DNA from: Acidobacteriota bacterium | GTDB lineage: Bacteria > Acidobacteriota > Terriglobia > Acidiferrales > UBA7541 | DNA length: 64,000 nt | Assembly: GCA_003165465.1 (NCBI GenBank) | Contig: PLUM01000101.1 | Location: forward strand, 21,813-85,812 | Direction: 5' to 3' | Shown: one piece after another, positions 47,726 through 57,749 of the stretch | How positions within the stretch are numbered: the first letter of the stretch is position 1 | Layout: every line of letters starts with the position of its first letter | The notes under the pieces: generated by a model | What the model was told of the DNA's origin: nothing | The model's database searches: none | Seen by the model: the letters and a program-made list of their open reading frames with translations, nothing else | Program-made: the position numbers and the translations under genes

Positions 47726-48403
47726 ATGAACTGCGACCAACTCGCTCCACTGTACCAAAAATACGCCCTCGGCGCGCTCGAGGGAGAAGAGCGCGCGGAA
47801 CTCGATGCGCACATCGCGCGCGCCTGCCCGCAGTGCACGTCCGGCGTGGCCCAGGCGCGGAAAGCGCTCGCGAAGCACGAGATGTTCCCCGCGTGGGCTT
47901 GGATCGCGGCTGCCGCGCTCGCGCTCATCACCGGATATACCGTCCGCCAGATGAACAATCAGAACGATCAACTGGCCCAACTGCGCAAGCAAATGAAGCT
48001 CGCCACCATGCAGAATCAATCCCTGCAAAATCGACTGGAATTGAACCACATGGTCGCGTCCGTCATGCTTTCGCCCGATTCCCTGCCCCTGAAACTCGCG
48101 CCGAAAGACAAGAACATGCCGGCAGTCTATGCCTACCTGCATCCGCACATGGGCGTGGCCATCACCGCCGATCAAATGCCGTCCCTGTCTCCGGCTCGCA
48201 CGCTGCAGCTTTGGTTTCTGCCGAAAACAGGCAAGCCGCTGAGCATCGCGATTTTTCGGCCGGACGCCGCGGGCCAGATCGCCCTCGTCGCGCCTTTCCA
48301 TATTCCGCGAAATGAAATTAGCGCGCTCGCCGTCACCGAAGAACCCTCCGGCGGCAGCCCGCAGCCCACATCGGCCATTGCGTGGATGGCGCAGCTCCGT
48401 TAG
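47726..48403 (+). CDS. Anti-sigma factor (RskA-like, zinc-binding) without adjacent sigma gene
   Basis: H-X3-C-X2-C (HIARACPQC), single TM, RskA-type C-terminal domain. Confidence 0.78.
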   Translation: MNCDQLAPLYQKYALGALEGEERAELDAHIARACPQCTSGVAQARKALAKHEMFPAWAWIAAAALALITGYTVRQMNNQNDQLAQLRKQMKLATMQNQSLQNRLELNHMVASVMLSPDSLPLKLAPKDKNMPAVYAYLHPHMGVAITADQMPSLSPARTLQLWFLPKTGKPLSIAIFRPDAAGQIALVAPFHIPRNEISALAVTEEPSGGSPQPTSAIAWMAQLR

Positions 48404-48422
48404 CCGCATCCGGTCCATTCCC

Positions 48423-48758
48423 ATGAATTGGAAACGCGTCTACAACCTGGTGAAAAAAATCCCGCGCGGCCGAGTCATGACCTATGGCCAGGTAGCCAAA
48501 ATTCTGCGCCTTCCGGGCGGAGCGCGCACCGCCGGCCGTGCCATGGCCGCGTCCCCGAGCGGCGAAGGAGTGCCGTGGCATCGCGTCGTGGGCGCCGGAG
48601 GCAGGCTGCTCATCCGCGAGCCGCACGCCATGCTTCAGCGAAAGCTGCTCGAATCGGAAGGCCTCTCGCTGGCCGAAAAGCGAATCCTGAATTTCAGCAA
48701 TTATGAGTGGAAACCCGGCAAGACGCGCCACCGCGGCTCACCGAAAAAGAAAAAGTAG
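48423..48758 (+). CDS. Alkyltransferase-like (ATL) MGMT-family protein
   Basis: GRVMTYGQVAKIL; active-site PCHR replaced by PWHR (GVPWHRVVGAGG). Confidence 0.9.
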   Translation: MNWKRVYNLVKKIPRGRVMTYGQVAKILRLPGGARTAGRAMAASPSGEGVPWHRVVGAGGRLLIREPHAMLQRKLLESEGLSLAEKRILNFSNYEWKPGKTRHRGSPKKKK

Positions 48759-48994
48759 CATGGAAGCAAATCCCGCGCACGGTATGCGTTTGCGCGCACA
48801 CCATTGCGCGCAACATGGCGCGCACAACCTGGGACACGAAGGTGGCTATAATGTAGACTTTCCCACTGGAAATGAAACTCGGCCCGGCCGGAATGGCCAC
48901 GAATTAATCGATTGGAAAAAGCAGCTTTCGCTTCCAACACGAATTCATCCCGGGCGATGCATCTTGTGTTGGGATCGGCGATCAGGAGGATGGA

Positions 48995-50320
48995 TTGACG
49001 GATCATCCGCAAGAAACATCTCGCGCACATGCGCTCGACGAACTTTTGCCGCCGCTGTCGCGCAACGAAGCCGCCGTGGAAGCGGCCCGGTGCCTGATGT
49101 GTTTCGACGCTCCCTGCACTCACGCTTGTCCCACGCACATCGATATTCCAAAGTTCATCAAGAAAATCGCCACCGGAAATTTGCGCGGCTCGGCGCGCAC
49201 GATCCTCGAATCCAATCTGCTCGGCGCCACGTGCTCGCGCGTATGCCCGGTGCAGGAATTGTGCGAAGGCGCCTGCGTTCTCACCTCGGAACACAAGCCC
49301 ATTGCCATTGGCCGCCTGCAACGCCACGCCATGGACTTCGCTTACGGAAAGGGATTGAACCTGTTCCAGCCCGCAAAAGCCACGGACAAAAAAGTGGCGA
49401 TCATCGGCGCGGGGCCCGCGGGCCTGTCTTGCGCGGGCGAACTTGCGAAGCTTGGACATGCCGTGACGCTGTTCGAAAAACGCACTCTGGCCGGCGGCCT
49501 TTCCACATACGGCATCATCGGCCTGCGCGAACCAATGGAAGTGGCCTTGGCCGAAGCGGCCATGATCGAAAAACTTGGCGTGAAGATCGAGGCCGGCAAG
49601 AAACTGGGCGCGGAAATCACCCTGGCCGATCTGCAAGCAAACTTTGACGCCGTTTTTCTCAGCGTGGGGCTGGGCGCCACGCCATCCCTGGGCATACCCG
49701 GCGAGGAGCACATCCTCGACGGGCTCGAATATGTCGAACAAAGCAAGCTGGACGCGGCCAACCTCGCGATCGGCCGCAACGTCCTGGTGATCGGCGCGGG
49801 CAACACGGCGATTGATTGCGCCACCATCGCCAAGCGCCTGGGCGCGAGCCAAGTCACCATCGTCTATCGCCGCACGGAGAACGAAATGACGGCCTATGCC
49901 CACGAGTACGACTTCGTGAAGCGGGAAGGCGTGAACTTCCGTTTCCTGACGCAGCCCGTGCGCGTCCATGCGGAAAACGGATCGGTGAAATCGCTGGAGT
50001 GCCTGCGAATGAGTTTGGGAACGGCGGACGCTTCCGGACGTCCTTCACCGCAACCCGTCGCCGGATCGGAATTTTTTCTTTCCGCCGACCAGATTGTGCG
50101 CGCCATTGGACAGCACAAGCCGTCTCTCGCTTCCCTGCTGAAACTTAAAACCGAAAAAGGATTTATCCAGGTGAACGCGAATTTTGAAACCAGTTCGACG
50201 GGCGTGTTTGCCGGAGGAGACTGCATCCGCGCGCGGGGCGCTGCCTCCACCGTGATGGCCGTGCAGGACGGCAAGCTGGCCGCGCGCTCGATTCACGAAA
50301 GGCTGGTGTCTAATGGCTGA
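48995..50320 (+). CDS. preT: NAD(P)-binding Fe-S oxidoreductase, dihydropyrimidine dehydrogenase subunit PreT (TTG start after AGGAGGA)
   Basis: CLMCFDAPCTHACPTHIDIPKFIKKI; coupled to preA. Confidence 0.88.
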   Translation: MTDHPQETSRAHALDELLPPLSRNEAAVEAARCLMCFDAPCTHACPTHIDIPKFIKKIATGNLRGSARTILESNLLGATCSRVCPVQELCEGACVLTSEHKPIAIGRLQRHAMDFAYGKGLNLFQPAKATDKKVAIIGAGPAGLSCAGELAKLGHAVTLFEKRTLAGGLSTYGIIGLREPMEVALAEAAMIEKLGVKIEAGKKLGAEITLADLQANFDAVFLSVGLGATPSLGIPGEEHILDGLEYVEQSKLDAANLAIGRNVLVIGAGNTAIDCATIAKRLGASQVTIVYRRTENEMTAYAHEYDFVKREGVNFRFLTQPVRVHAENGSVKSLECLRMSLGTADASGRPSPQPVAGSEFFLSADQIVRAIGQHKPSLASLLKLKTEKGFIQVNANFETSSTGVFAGGDCIRARGAASTVMAVQDGKLAARSIHERLVSNG

Positions 50321-51698
50321 TCTAAGCATCAACTTTGCCGGGATTCGCTCGCCGAATCCGTTTTGGCTGGCTTCCGCGCCTCCGACGAATTCCGGCATGC
50401 AGATACACCGCGCGTTCGAGGCGGGCTGGGGCGGCGCGGTGTGGAAAACCATCGGCGCGCCGTGCCTGAACGTTTCCAATCGTTACGGCGCATGGCACTC
50501 CGGCAGCCAGAAAATGCTGGCCATCAATAACGTCGAGCTGATCTCCGACCGTCCCTTGGAAGTCAATCTTCGCGAAATCGCGGAAGTCAAACGCGCCTGG
50601 CCCGACCGCGCCGTCGTCGTCTCGGCGATGGTCGAGTCCATGCCGGAAGCCTGGCACGACATCATTCGCCGCATTCAGGATACGGGCGCCGACGGGATCG
50701 AATTGAATTACGGCTGTCCGCACGGCATGAGCGAACGCGGCATGGGCAGCGCCGTCGGGCAAGTGCCGGAGTATTGCGAACAGATTACGCGATGGGTCAT
50801 GGAAGTGGCCAAGCTTCCGGTGATCGTGAAGCTGACGCCCAATGTCGCGAACATCGTGATGCCCGCGCGCGCCGCCGTGGCGGCCGGCGCGAACGCGCTG
50901 TCGCTGATCAATACTGTGAATTCCATCATCGGCGTCGATCTCGATACGCTCGAAATCTCGCCCAACATCGGCGGCAAGGGCGGCCATGGCGGCTATGCCG
51001 GTCCCGCCGTAAAACCCATCGCGCTGAATATGTTGTCGGAATTGGGTAGGGATTCCGTGGTGGGCGGCGCGAAGCTGCCGATCTCCGGCATGGGAGGCGT
51101 GGGCACGTGGCGCGACGCGGCCGAATTTTTACTGCTGGGCGCTTCCAGCGTACAGGTCTGCACGGCGGTGATGCACTACGGTTTCCGCATTGTGGAAGAC
51201 CTGTGCGACGGCTTGTCAAACTGGATGGACGACAAAGGCTTCGCCAAAGTTTCCGATGTGACGGGGCGCAGCCTGCACCGCGTTTCCGACTTCAATAATT
51301 TAGACCTGTCATTTCGCGCCGTTGCGCGCATCGACCAGCAGAAATGCATTCGCTGCGACCTCTGCTACGTCGCCTGCAACGACACGGCCCACCAGTGTAT
51401 CGACCTCGTGGCCAGGGATGGCAGCGTCGTCCAGCCGCAATCCTATGACATTCGCGCGAGCGGCAAGGAAGAGGCGGTGAGTTCGCGTCCCAGCGTTCAC
51501 GTGCGTGAAGAGGACTGTGTGGGCTGCCGCCTCTGCTATAACGTATGTCCGGTGGAAGATTGCATTCACATGATGGAAGAGCCGTCCGGACGGCCGTCCG
51601 TCACCTGGAAACAACTCTCCGAGTCACAACGCGAAGTGACGGAAAACTGGGAGACGATGCAGAAATATCGCGACAAGATGGGAATCCATATTCCCTGA
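50313..51698 (+). CDS. preA: NAD-dependent dihydropyrimidine dehydrogenase subunit PreA
   Basis: NPFWLASAPPTNSG; GIELNYGCPHGMSERGMG; two C-terminal ferredoxin motifs. Confidence 0.93.
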   Translation: MADLSINFAGIRSPNPFWLASAPPTNSGMQIHRAFEAGWGGAVWKTIGAPCLNVSNRYGAWHSGSQKMLAINNVELISDRPLEVNLREIAEVKRAWPDRAVVVSAMVESMPEAWHDIIRRIQDTGADGIELNYGCPHGMSERGMGSAVGQVPEYCEQITRWVMEVAKLPVIVKLTPNVANIVMPARAAVAAGANALSLINTVNSIIGVDLDTLEISPNIGGKGGHGGYAGPAVKPIALNMLSELGRDSVVGGAKLPISGMGGVGTWRDAAEFLLLGASSVQVCTAVMHYGFRIVEDLCDGLSNWMDDKGFAKVSDVTGRSLHRVSDFNNLDLSFRAVARIDQQKCIRCDLCYVACNDTAHQCIDLVARDGSVVQPQSYDIRASGKEEAVSSRPSVHVREEDCVGCRLCYNVCPVEDCIHMMEEPSGRPSVTWKQLSESQREVTENWETMQKYRDKMGIHIP

Positions 51699-51729
51699 CA
51701 GGCTGCGGAACACGTTGCGGGAGTGAAAC

Positions 51730-53109
51730 ATGGCCTTGCTGATTCGAAACGGCGACGTTGTGAATGTGGGATCGCGCGTCCAGACCGACATCTATGTCGA
51801 GAACGAAACCATCACCCGCATGGGCCCGAATCTCCAGGCCCCGCCGCACGCGGAAATTATCGACGCCGCGGACAAACTCGTTTTTCCGGGCTTCATCGAT
51901 CCTCACGTGCACATCTACCTTCCCTTCATGGCCACGTTTGCCAAGGACACTCATGAAACCGGCAGCATTGCGGCGCTCGTCGGCGGCACGACAACGTATA
52001 TTGAAATGTGCTGCCCCAGCCGCAACGACGATGCGCTCGAAGGCTACCAACTGTGGAAATCGAAAGCCGAAGGCCACAGCGCGTGCGACTACGCTTTCCA
52101 CATGTCCGTGACCAAGTTCGTCGCAGAAACGGAATCGCAACTGCGCAAGATCGTCGCCGACGGCACCGCATCGTTCAAAATCTTCCTCGCTTACAAGAAT
52201 TTCTTTGGCGTGGACGATGGAGAAATGTACCAGACGCTCGAACTGGCAAAACGCCTCGGCGTGATCGTCACCGCGCACTGCGAGAACGCGGAACTCGTCG
52301 CGCGCTTGCAGCAAAAACTGCTCGCCGAAGGAAAAATCGGTCCCGAATGGCATGAACCAAGCCGCCCGGAATCGGTCGAGGCCGAAGGCACGGGCCGCTT
52401 CGCGACGTTTCTCGAAAACACGGGAGCGACCGGCTACGTGGTCCACCTGTCGTGCGAGAAAGCGCTGCAAGCCGCGGGGGCCGCGAAATCGCGCGGCGTC
52501 CGGATGCATGTGGAGTCCGTGCTGCCGCACTTCCTGCTCGACAAATCGTATGCCGAGAGGCCCGGCGTCGAAGGCATGAAGCACGTCATGTCTCCGCCGC
52601 TACGTGCGAAACACAATCAGGCCGCCCTTTGGACCGCGCTCGAGCAAGGCTCCATCGATACGGTGGGAACGGACCATTGCCCGTTTGACGCCGAACAGAA
52701 ACTTCTTGGCAAGGATTCCTTCGTCAACATTCCCAATGGCATTCCGGGCATTGAGGACCGCGTCAATCTGCTGTACACGATGGGTGTGAAAGGCGGACGC
52801 CTGGACCTGGACCGCTTCGTCGACTCGGCCAGCACGCGCGCCGCGAAACTCTTTGGGCTATTCCCGCGCAAGGGCGCAATCGCCGTGGGCAGCGATGCCG
52901 ACATCGTGGTCTACGACACGAACTACCGTGGCACGATCTCCGCGAAAACGCATCACGTGAACAACGATTACAGCGGGTTCGAAGGGATGCCCGTCGAAGG
53001 CCGCCCTTCGGTCGTTACCGTGCGCGGCAAAGTCCAGGTGCGCGACGGACAATTCGTCGGCGAGCGGGGCCGCGGAAAAATGCTGAAGCGCGAGCCGACT
53101 CACTTCTAA
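51730..53109 (+). CDS. hydA: Dihydropyrimidinase
   Basis: FPGFIDPHVHIYLPF; GTDHCPF; GSDADIVVYD. Confidence 0.93.
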   Translation: MALLIRNGDVVNVGSRVQTDIYVENETITRMGPNLQAPPHAEIIDAADKLVFPGFIDPHVHIYLPFMATFAKDTHETGSIAALVGGTTTYIEMCCPSRNDDALEGYQLWKSKAEGHSACDYAFHMSVTKFVAETESQLRKIVADGTASFKIFLAYKNFFGVDDGEMYQTLELAKRLGVIVTAHCENAELVARLQQKLLAEGKIGPEWHEPSRPESVEAEGTGRFATFLENTGATGYVVHLSCEKALQAAGAAKSRGVRMHVESVLPHFLLDKSYAERPGVEGMKHVMSPPLRAKHNQAALWTALEQGSIDTVGTDHCPFDAEQKLLGKDSFVNIPNGIPGIEDRVNLLYTMGVKGGRLDLDRFVDSASTRAAKLFGLFPRKGAIAVGSDADIVVYDTNYRGTISAKTHHVNNDYSGFEGMPVEGRPSVVTVRGKVQVRDGQFVGERGRGKMLKREPTHF

Positions 53110-53119
53110 GCGAGACTTT

Positions 53120-54364
53120 ATGAGCCTGAATCCTAAACGCACGGTTGCCGAACTGAAGGAACTTCGCGCGCTGACCAGCGACGATAACGGCGCGCAGCGC
53201 GTGGCATGGACCGACACGTGGCTGAAAGCCCACGAGTGGTTCGCATCCAAACTGAAAGACCTTCCCGTGGAACATCACTACGACGCGGCGGGAAATAACT
53301 GGGCGACGCTGCGCGGCGCGTCCGAAAAATCATTGCTGATTGGCGGGCATCTCGATTCGGTGCCCAATGGCGGCTGGCTGGATGGCGCGCTGAACGTGCT
53401 CGCGGGGCTCGAAGTGATGCGCCGAATTTCCACGGAGTTCCAGGGACGCCCTCCGGTCACCGTGCGTCTCGTGGATTGGGCCGATGAAGAAGGCGCACGT
53501 TTTGGCCGCAGCCTGCTGGGCTCCTCGGCCTTTGCCGGCACCCATTCGATTGAAGCGGACCGCGCGCGCACCGACCGCGACGGCGTGAAACTCGAAGACG
53601 CATTGCGCCGCTGCGGCGTGGAAATCGACAAATTTCCGGACGCACGGAAAGAACAACGGAACGCCGCGGCCTATCTCGAACTGCACATCGAACAGGGCCC
53701 CGTGCTCGAACGCATGGGCCTGCCGCTTGGCGTTGTTCTGGGTACGAAGGGCGTGGAGCGACACATCATCACGTTCCACGGGAAGGAAGCGCACTCGGGT
53801 TCGACGCCCATGAACGCGCGGCACGACGCGCTCGCCGCGGCCGCAAAGCTGGCGCTGGAAATCCGTCCCATCGCAAAAAAACACGAAGACGCCGTTTGCA
53901 CCATGGGCAGCGTAAAAACATTTCCGGGCATCGTCACCGCGGTCGTGGGCCTTTGCGAAGTCACGCTGGACCAGCGCGATCTGGACGCCGGCGTCCTGGC
54001 CCAAATGTACCGTGAAGCTCAGGAAGCCAGCCGCAGATTCGCGGCCGAGGAACATTGCACGGTGGACTGGTCTCGCCTGTGGAATATCGAACCCGTGCCG
54101 TTTCATCCGCACTTGCTGGACCTGTGCGAACAGGCCGTGCGCGAAACGTCTGGCGCCGCGCATCGCATGCCCTCAGGCCCGCTGCACGATGCGGCCGAAG
54201 TGTCTCGCGCGGGTATCCCCACGGTCATGATGTTCGTGCAATCGCTGAACGGCATCAGCCACAACAAGATCGAAGACACGCGGGAAGAGCATCTGGAAAT
54301 GTCGGTCGTGGCCCTCGACCGGCTGGCGTCCAAAACAATGGATTGGATTCTGAAGCAACAATAA
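53120..54364 (+). CDS. M20-family Zn-dependent hydrolase, beta-ureidopropionase/N-carbamoyl amino acid amidase type
   Basis: IGGHLDSVPNGGWLDGALNVLAGLEV; HIEQGPVLE; operon context. Confidence 0.88.
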   Translation: MSLNPKRTVAELKELRALTSDDNGAQRVAWTDTWLKAHEWFASKLKDLPVEHHYDAAGNNWATLRGASEKSLLIGGHLDSVPNGGWLDGALNVLAGLEVMRRISTEFQGRPPVTVRLVDWADEEGARFGRSLLGSSAFAGTHSIEADRARTDRDGVKLEDALRRCGVEIDKFPDARKEQRNAAAYLELHIEQGPVLERMGLPLGVVLGTKGVERHIITFHGKEAHSGSTPMNARHDALAAAAKLALEIRPIAKKHEDAVCTMGSVKTFPGIVTAVVGLCEVTLDQRDLDAGVLAQMYREAQEASRRFAAEEHCTVDWSRLWNIEPVPFHPHLLDLCEQAVRETSGAAHRMPSGPLHDAAEVSRAGIPTVMMFVQSLNGISHNKIEDTREEHLEMSVVALDRLASKTMDWILKQQ

Positions 54365-54387
54365 GACGCGATCGCGGATCGCATGCT

Positions 54388-54411
54388 TTTCAGTAGCGCC
54401 GGCGCTACTAA
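54388..54411. repeat. Perfect palindrome AGTAGCGCCGGCGCTACT (REP family 3 remnant?)
   Basis: Direct reading between convergent genes. Confidence 0.75.
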
Positions 54412-54480
54412 ATACTTGCATTTTGTTTCGACTCGATGTTTTCACGTTCCGCTGATTGGGATTGTGGTGAGAAATGCGCG

Positions 54481-55743
54481 CTAAACCCACTCTCCGGCGC
54501 GCATCACGGGACGCGAATCGCCTGATGCACGGATACCGTCCACGTCCATGCGGTTCGATCCGATCATCCAGTCGACGTGAATCAGGCTGTCGTTTGCTCC
54601 GCGCGACGCAAGTTGTTCGGGAGTGAGGCTGTCGCCATTCTTCAGGCATGTGCTGTAGGCCTGCCCGAGAGCAATGTGGGAGGCGGCATTCTCGTCGAAC
54701 AGAGTGTTCATGAAGAGCAATCCGCTGGCCGCGATCGGCGACGAGTGCGGCACGAGGGCCACTTCGCCGAGCCGCCGCGCTCCTTCGTCCGTCTCGATCA
54801 TCCGCTGCAACACCTGATTGCCGCGCGCGGCTTTTGCCTCCACCACGCGCCCAGCCTCGAACCGCACGCAAATCTCCTCGATCATCGTGCCCTGATGCGA
54901 TAGCGGCTTGGTGCTGGTGACGCGGCCTTCCACGCGATCCTTGTGCGGCGTCGTGAAAATTTCCTCCGTCGGCATATTGGGAATGCAATAGCGGCCATTC
55001 CCCGCTGTCGTGCCTCCGCCCAGCCAGAGATGATCGTCCGCAAGCCCCACCCGCAGGTCCGTCCCGGGTCCGCGAAAGTGCAGCGCCGAAAAGCGATTCT
55101 CATTCATCTGCTTGGCGCGGGCGTGCAGGCTTGCGTCGTGCGCTTTCCATGCGGCCACCGGATCGGGCAGGTCCGCGCGCGACGCGGCGAAGATGGCAGC
55201 CCAAAGCCGCGCCAGCGCCTCGTCCTGCGGCAGATTCGGAAACATGGCCGCGGCCCATGCGGGCGTGGCGCACGCCACGATGGTCCAGTTGATCTCGTGG
55301 CGCGTAATCAGTTCCAGCGCCGGGCGGTAGGCTTTCGAGACTGCGCGATTCGCGCGACTCACCTTTTCCGGATTCTCTTGCGAGAGCAGTGCGGGATTGC
55401 CGCCGGAAATTGCCAGCCGCGCCGCGCCGCTCCGGAATGCCTGGGCCATGCCTTCGTAAAGCCATGCTGCGGCCGTGTCGAAGCTGGAATCCGAGCCGTT
55501 GCGAAATCGAAGCAGCGAAGACTGCTCGTCGGTAAATAACGTGGTGACCAGCGACGCACCCGCTTTGTAGGCATGCTCCGTGATGCGCCGCACGAGCGGA
55601 ATCGCATCGAGCGTGGCAGTCATCACCAACTCTTGCCCGGGCGCGAGTCCCAGTCCGGAGTGGACGGCAACTTCGGCCAGGCGGTCGAGATTTTTTTCAA
55701 ATTCCTGCGTTGGCAGTTTGGCGAATTCGGTGGTTGCGTTCAT
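54481..55743 (-). CDS. M29-family aminopeptidase
   Basis: GLGGGTTAGNGRYCIPNMPTEEIFTTPHKDRVEG-type motif. Confidence 0.9.
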   Translation of the reverse strand: MNATTEFAKLPTQEFEKNLDRLAEVAVHSGLGLAPGQELVMTATLDAIPLVRRITEHAYKAGASLVTTLFTDEQSSLLRFRNGSDSSFDTAAAWLYEGMAQAFRSGAARLAISGGNPALLSQENPEKVSRANRAVSKAYRPALELITRHEINWTIVACATPAWAAAMFPNLPQDEALARLWAAIFAASRADLPDPVAAWKAHDASLHARAKQMNENRFSALHFRGPGTDLRVGLADDHLWLGGGTTAGNGRYCIPNMPTEEIFTTPHKDRVEGRVTSTKPLSHQGTMIEEICVRFEAGRVVEAKAARGNQVLQRMIETDEGARRLGEVALVPHSSPIAASGLLFMNTLFDENAASHIALGQAYSTCLKNGDSLTPEQLASRGANDSLIHVDWMIGSNRMDVDGIRASGDSRPVMRAGEWV

Positions 55744-55796
55744 GGCAATTATTATGGCGCGGAGCGCTGCGTATTGACAATACAGGAAGGGTTTTA

Positions 55797-55876
55797 GTGG
55801 CACAGGCTTCAGCCGGTGTGAGTTTGAATTTCGTGCGCGCTAAAGTCAAAAGAACACAGGCTGAAGCCTGTGCTAC
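55797..55876. repeat. BIME-like inverted REP pair, family 1
   Basis: gtggcacaggcttcagccggtgtg ... cacaggctgaagcctgtgctac. Confidence 0.9.
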
Positions 55877-55879
55877 TTC

Positions 55880-56890
55880 TCACTCCAGACGCCCGCCCGA
55901 AAAATACGCGCTGCGGCTTCGCACCTTGCATTCGCACTTCGCGCGCACTTCGAGCTTGCGAAACGTGCCCGCAGGCGGGCGCGGATCGGGGTAGTATCCG
56001 ACGCGGTACTGCGTGCGGAGTTCCCGGTCGATGCGATCGAACATTTCGCCAAGCTGGCCGATGGTGTCCGGAAAATAGGTTGCGCCGCCGGTCGAATCCG
56101 CGATGGTTTCAAGCGCGTGCTCGCCGGCCGTGTTGCGTCCACCCTCTGTCTTGACGGCGCGCACGACAATCGTGTACAGCAGCGCATCGGCCCGCAGAGC
56201 GGCGCGCCGGGCCGTCTCGAAGTCCGCGCGGCTGGTAGTCTCGCCCGCGTCCGTCACGAGGACGATGACACGCCGCCGCCCCGCTGGATTTTTCGCCAGT
56301 GCCTGCGAGCCGAGAAAAACCGCGTCATACAGCGCCGTGCCGTCGCCCGGAGTAATGCGCCGCAGCCCCGCTTGCAGCGACGGCAGGTTCGAGGAAAACG
56401 GCGCGAGCTGGGTCACGGCGTCGGCGAATCCGTATACGGCCAGGCGGTCGGCGGGGCGCACGAGTTTCTGAATAAACCGCGAAGCCGCCTCTTCCTCGAA
56501 CTCGAGTTCCTTGATTTCGCTCAGGCTCGAATCGATCATCAGCGCCAGGTCCAGCGGCTGCTGCGTTTCCGGCTCGAACGCTTCAATCTTTTGTTTGACG
56601 CCCTCTTCGTAGACATCAAACTGATCCGCCGTAAGGCCAAGCGCAGGGCGGCCATCCTTGTCCAGCACGCTGGCCAGAATGCTGACAAGCGTAACCTCCG
56701 AGCGAATGCGTCCGCGCTGGTCCTGGTCGTTTCCCTCGCGCGCCGCGACCGGCTTCCAGGCCACCGCGCACGCCAAAAGCGCCGCGCAGGCTCCCAGAGC
56801 CATCGCGGGACGGAGAACGTTGGCACGGCAAACAGCCATGCTGGCTGTAAATTTATTTTGGGGCGCGCTGAGGGGCGAGGGTGTCGGCAC
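55880..56890 (-). CDS. VWFA-related domain exported protein
   Basis: LDLALMIDSSLSEIKELEFEEEAASRFIQKLVRP; RRVIVLVTDAGETTS. Confidence 0.85.
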   Translation of the reverse strand: MPTPSPLSAPQNKFTASMAVCRANVLRPAMALGACAALLACAVAWKPVAAREGNDQDQRGRIRSEVTLVSILASVLDKDGRPALGLTADQFDVYEEGVKQKIEAFEPETQQPLDLALMIDSSLSEIKELEFEEEAASRFIQKLVRPADRLAVYGFADAVTQLAPFSSNLPSLQAGLRRITPGDGTALYDAVFLGSQALAKNPAGRRRVIVLVTDAGETTSRADFETARRAALRADALLYTIVVRAVKTEGGRNTAGEHALETIADSTGGATYFPDTIGQLGEMFDRIDRELRTQYRVGYYPDPRPPAGTFRKLEVRAKCECKVRSRSAYFSGGRLE

Positions 56891-56925
56891 GGAAGTGAGA
56901 TTCCTGCGCGCGCAAAAAGGATTGC

Positions 56926-57612
56926 TCAGGCGGAAGGAATTTCTCCTTCGGCCCAGACGGCGCCGTCGCGAAAGAACTCCTTCTTCCAGATGGGCACGTT
57001 GCGCTTGAGGGTGTCGATCGCGAAGCGGCAGGCGTCAAAGGCCGCGCCGCGATGCGCCGAGCACACGACAACCAGCACGGCGGTCTCTCCGATTTCCAGT
57101 CGGCCCAGCCGGTGAATCATGGCGTAGCGCCGGATCGAAAATTTCCCGAGCATTTCCGCGCCGATTTCGCGCATTTTGGCCAGCGCCATCGCCTCGTACG
57201 CCTCGTATTCGAGATACTGCGTGGAGCGGCCGGCGGAATGATTGCGCACGATTCCCTCGAACACGACGACGGCGCCGTCGGACGGAGCCTTGAGCCGCTC
57301 CATCGCTTCCGAAGTCACGATCGGCGTTCGCACCAGGACGCACAGATTTTCCTCGGCCGCGGGAGTCGCGCCACCGCTGACGGGAGGAAGAAACGCGACC
57401 TCATCGCCCGAAGCGAGCGGCGCGCGCCACTCCGCGAATTCCTGGTTCACGGACGCGGCGACCGAAGCGCGGAATTTTGCTAACTCCGGAAAGCTGCGCC
57501 CGTAGCGCTCGAACAAATCCTCGACGCGCGCGCCCTCGGAGATTTCCGCCTGCTCCTCCGCCATGCCCACAATGTCTTTTAATCGCCCGAAGAACAATAC
57601 ACGCACACGCAT
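56926..57612 (-). CDS. MoaD-MoaE fusion (molybdopterin synthase)
   Basis: MoaD-like N-terminus ending FLPPVSGG, then MoaE (VVVFEGIVRNHSAGRSTQYLEYEAYEAMA; VVCSAHRGAAFDACRFAIDTLKRNVPIWKKE). Confidence 0.93.
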   Translation of the reverse strand: MRVRVLFFGRLKDIVGMAEEQAEISEGARVEDLFERYGRSFPELAKFRASVAASVNQEFAEWRAPLASGDEVAFLPPVSGGATPAAEENLCVLVRTPIVTSEAMERLKAPSDGAVVVFEGIVRNHSAGRSTQYLEYEAYEAMALAKMREIGAEMLGKFSIRRYAMIHRLGRLEIGETAVLVVVCSAHRGAAFDACRFAIDTLKRNVPIWKKEFFRDGAVWAEGEIPSA

Positions 57613-57659
57613 GCGCGTATTCTATCCGCGCGCGCGGGAAAGTTCCACTGTGGGGTACA

Positions 57660-57736
57660 GTGGCACAGGCTTCAGCCTGTGTAGTTTTGATTTGCGGCAG
57701 ACCAAAGTCAAAAGAACACAGGCTGAAGCCTGTGCT
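57660..57736. repeat. BIME-like inverted REP pair, family 1
   Basis: gtggcacaggcttcagcctgtg ... cacaggctgaagcctgtgctac. Confidence 0.9.
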
Positions 57737-57749
57737 ACTACATCCGCAT

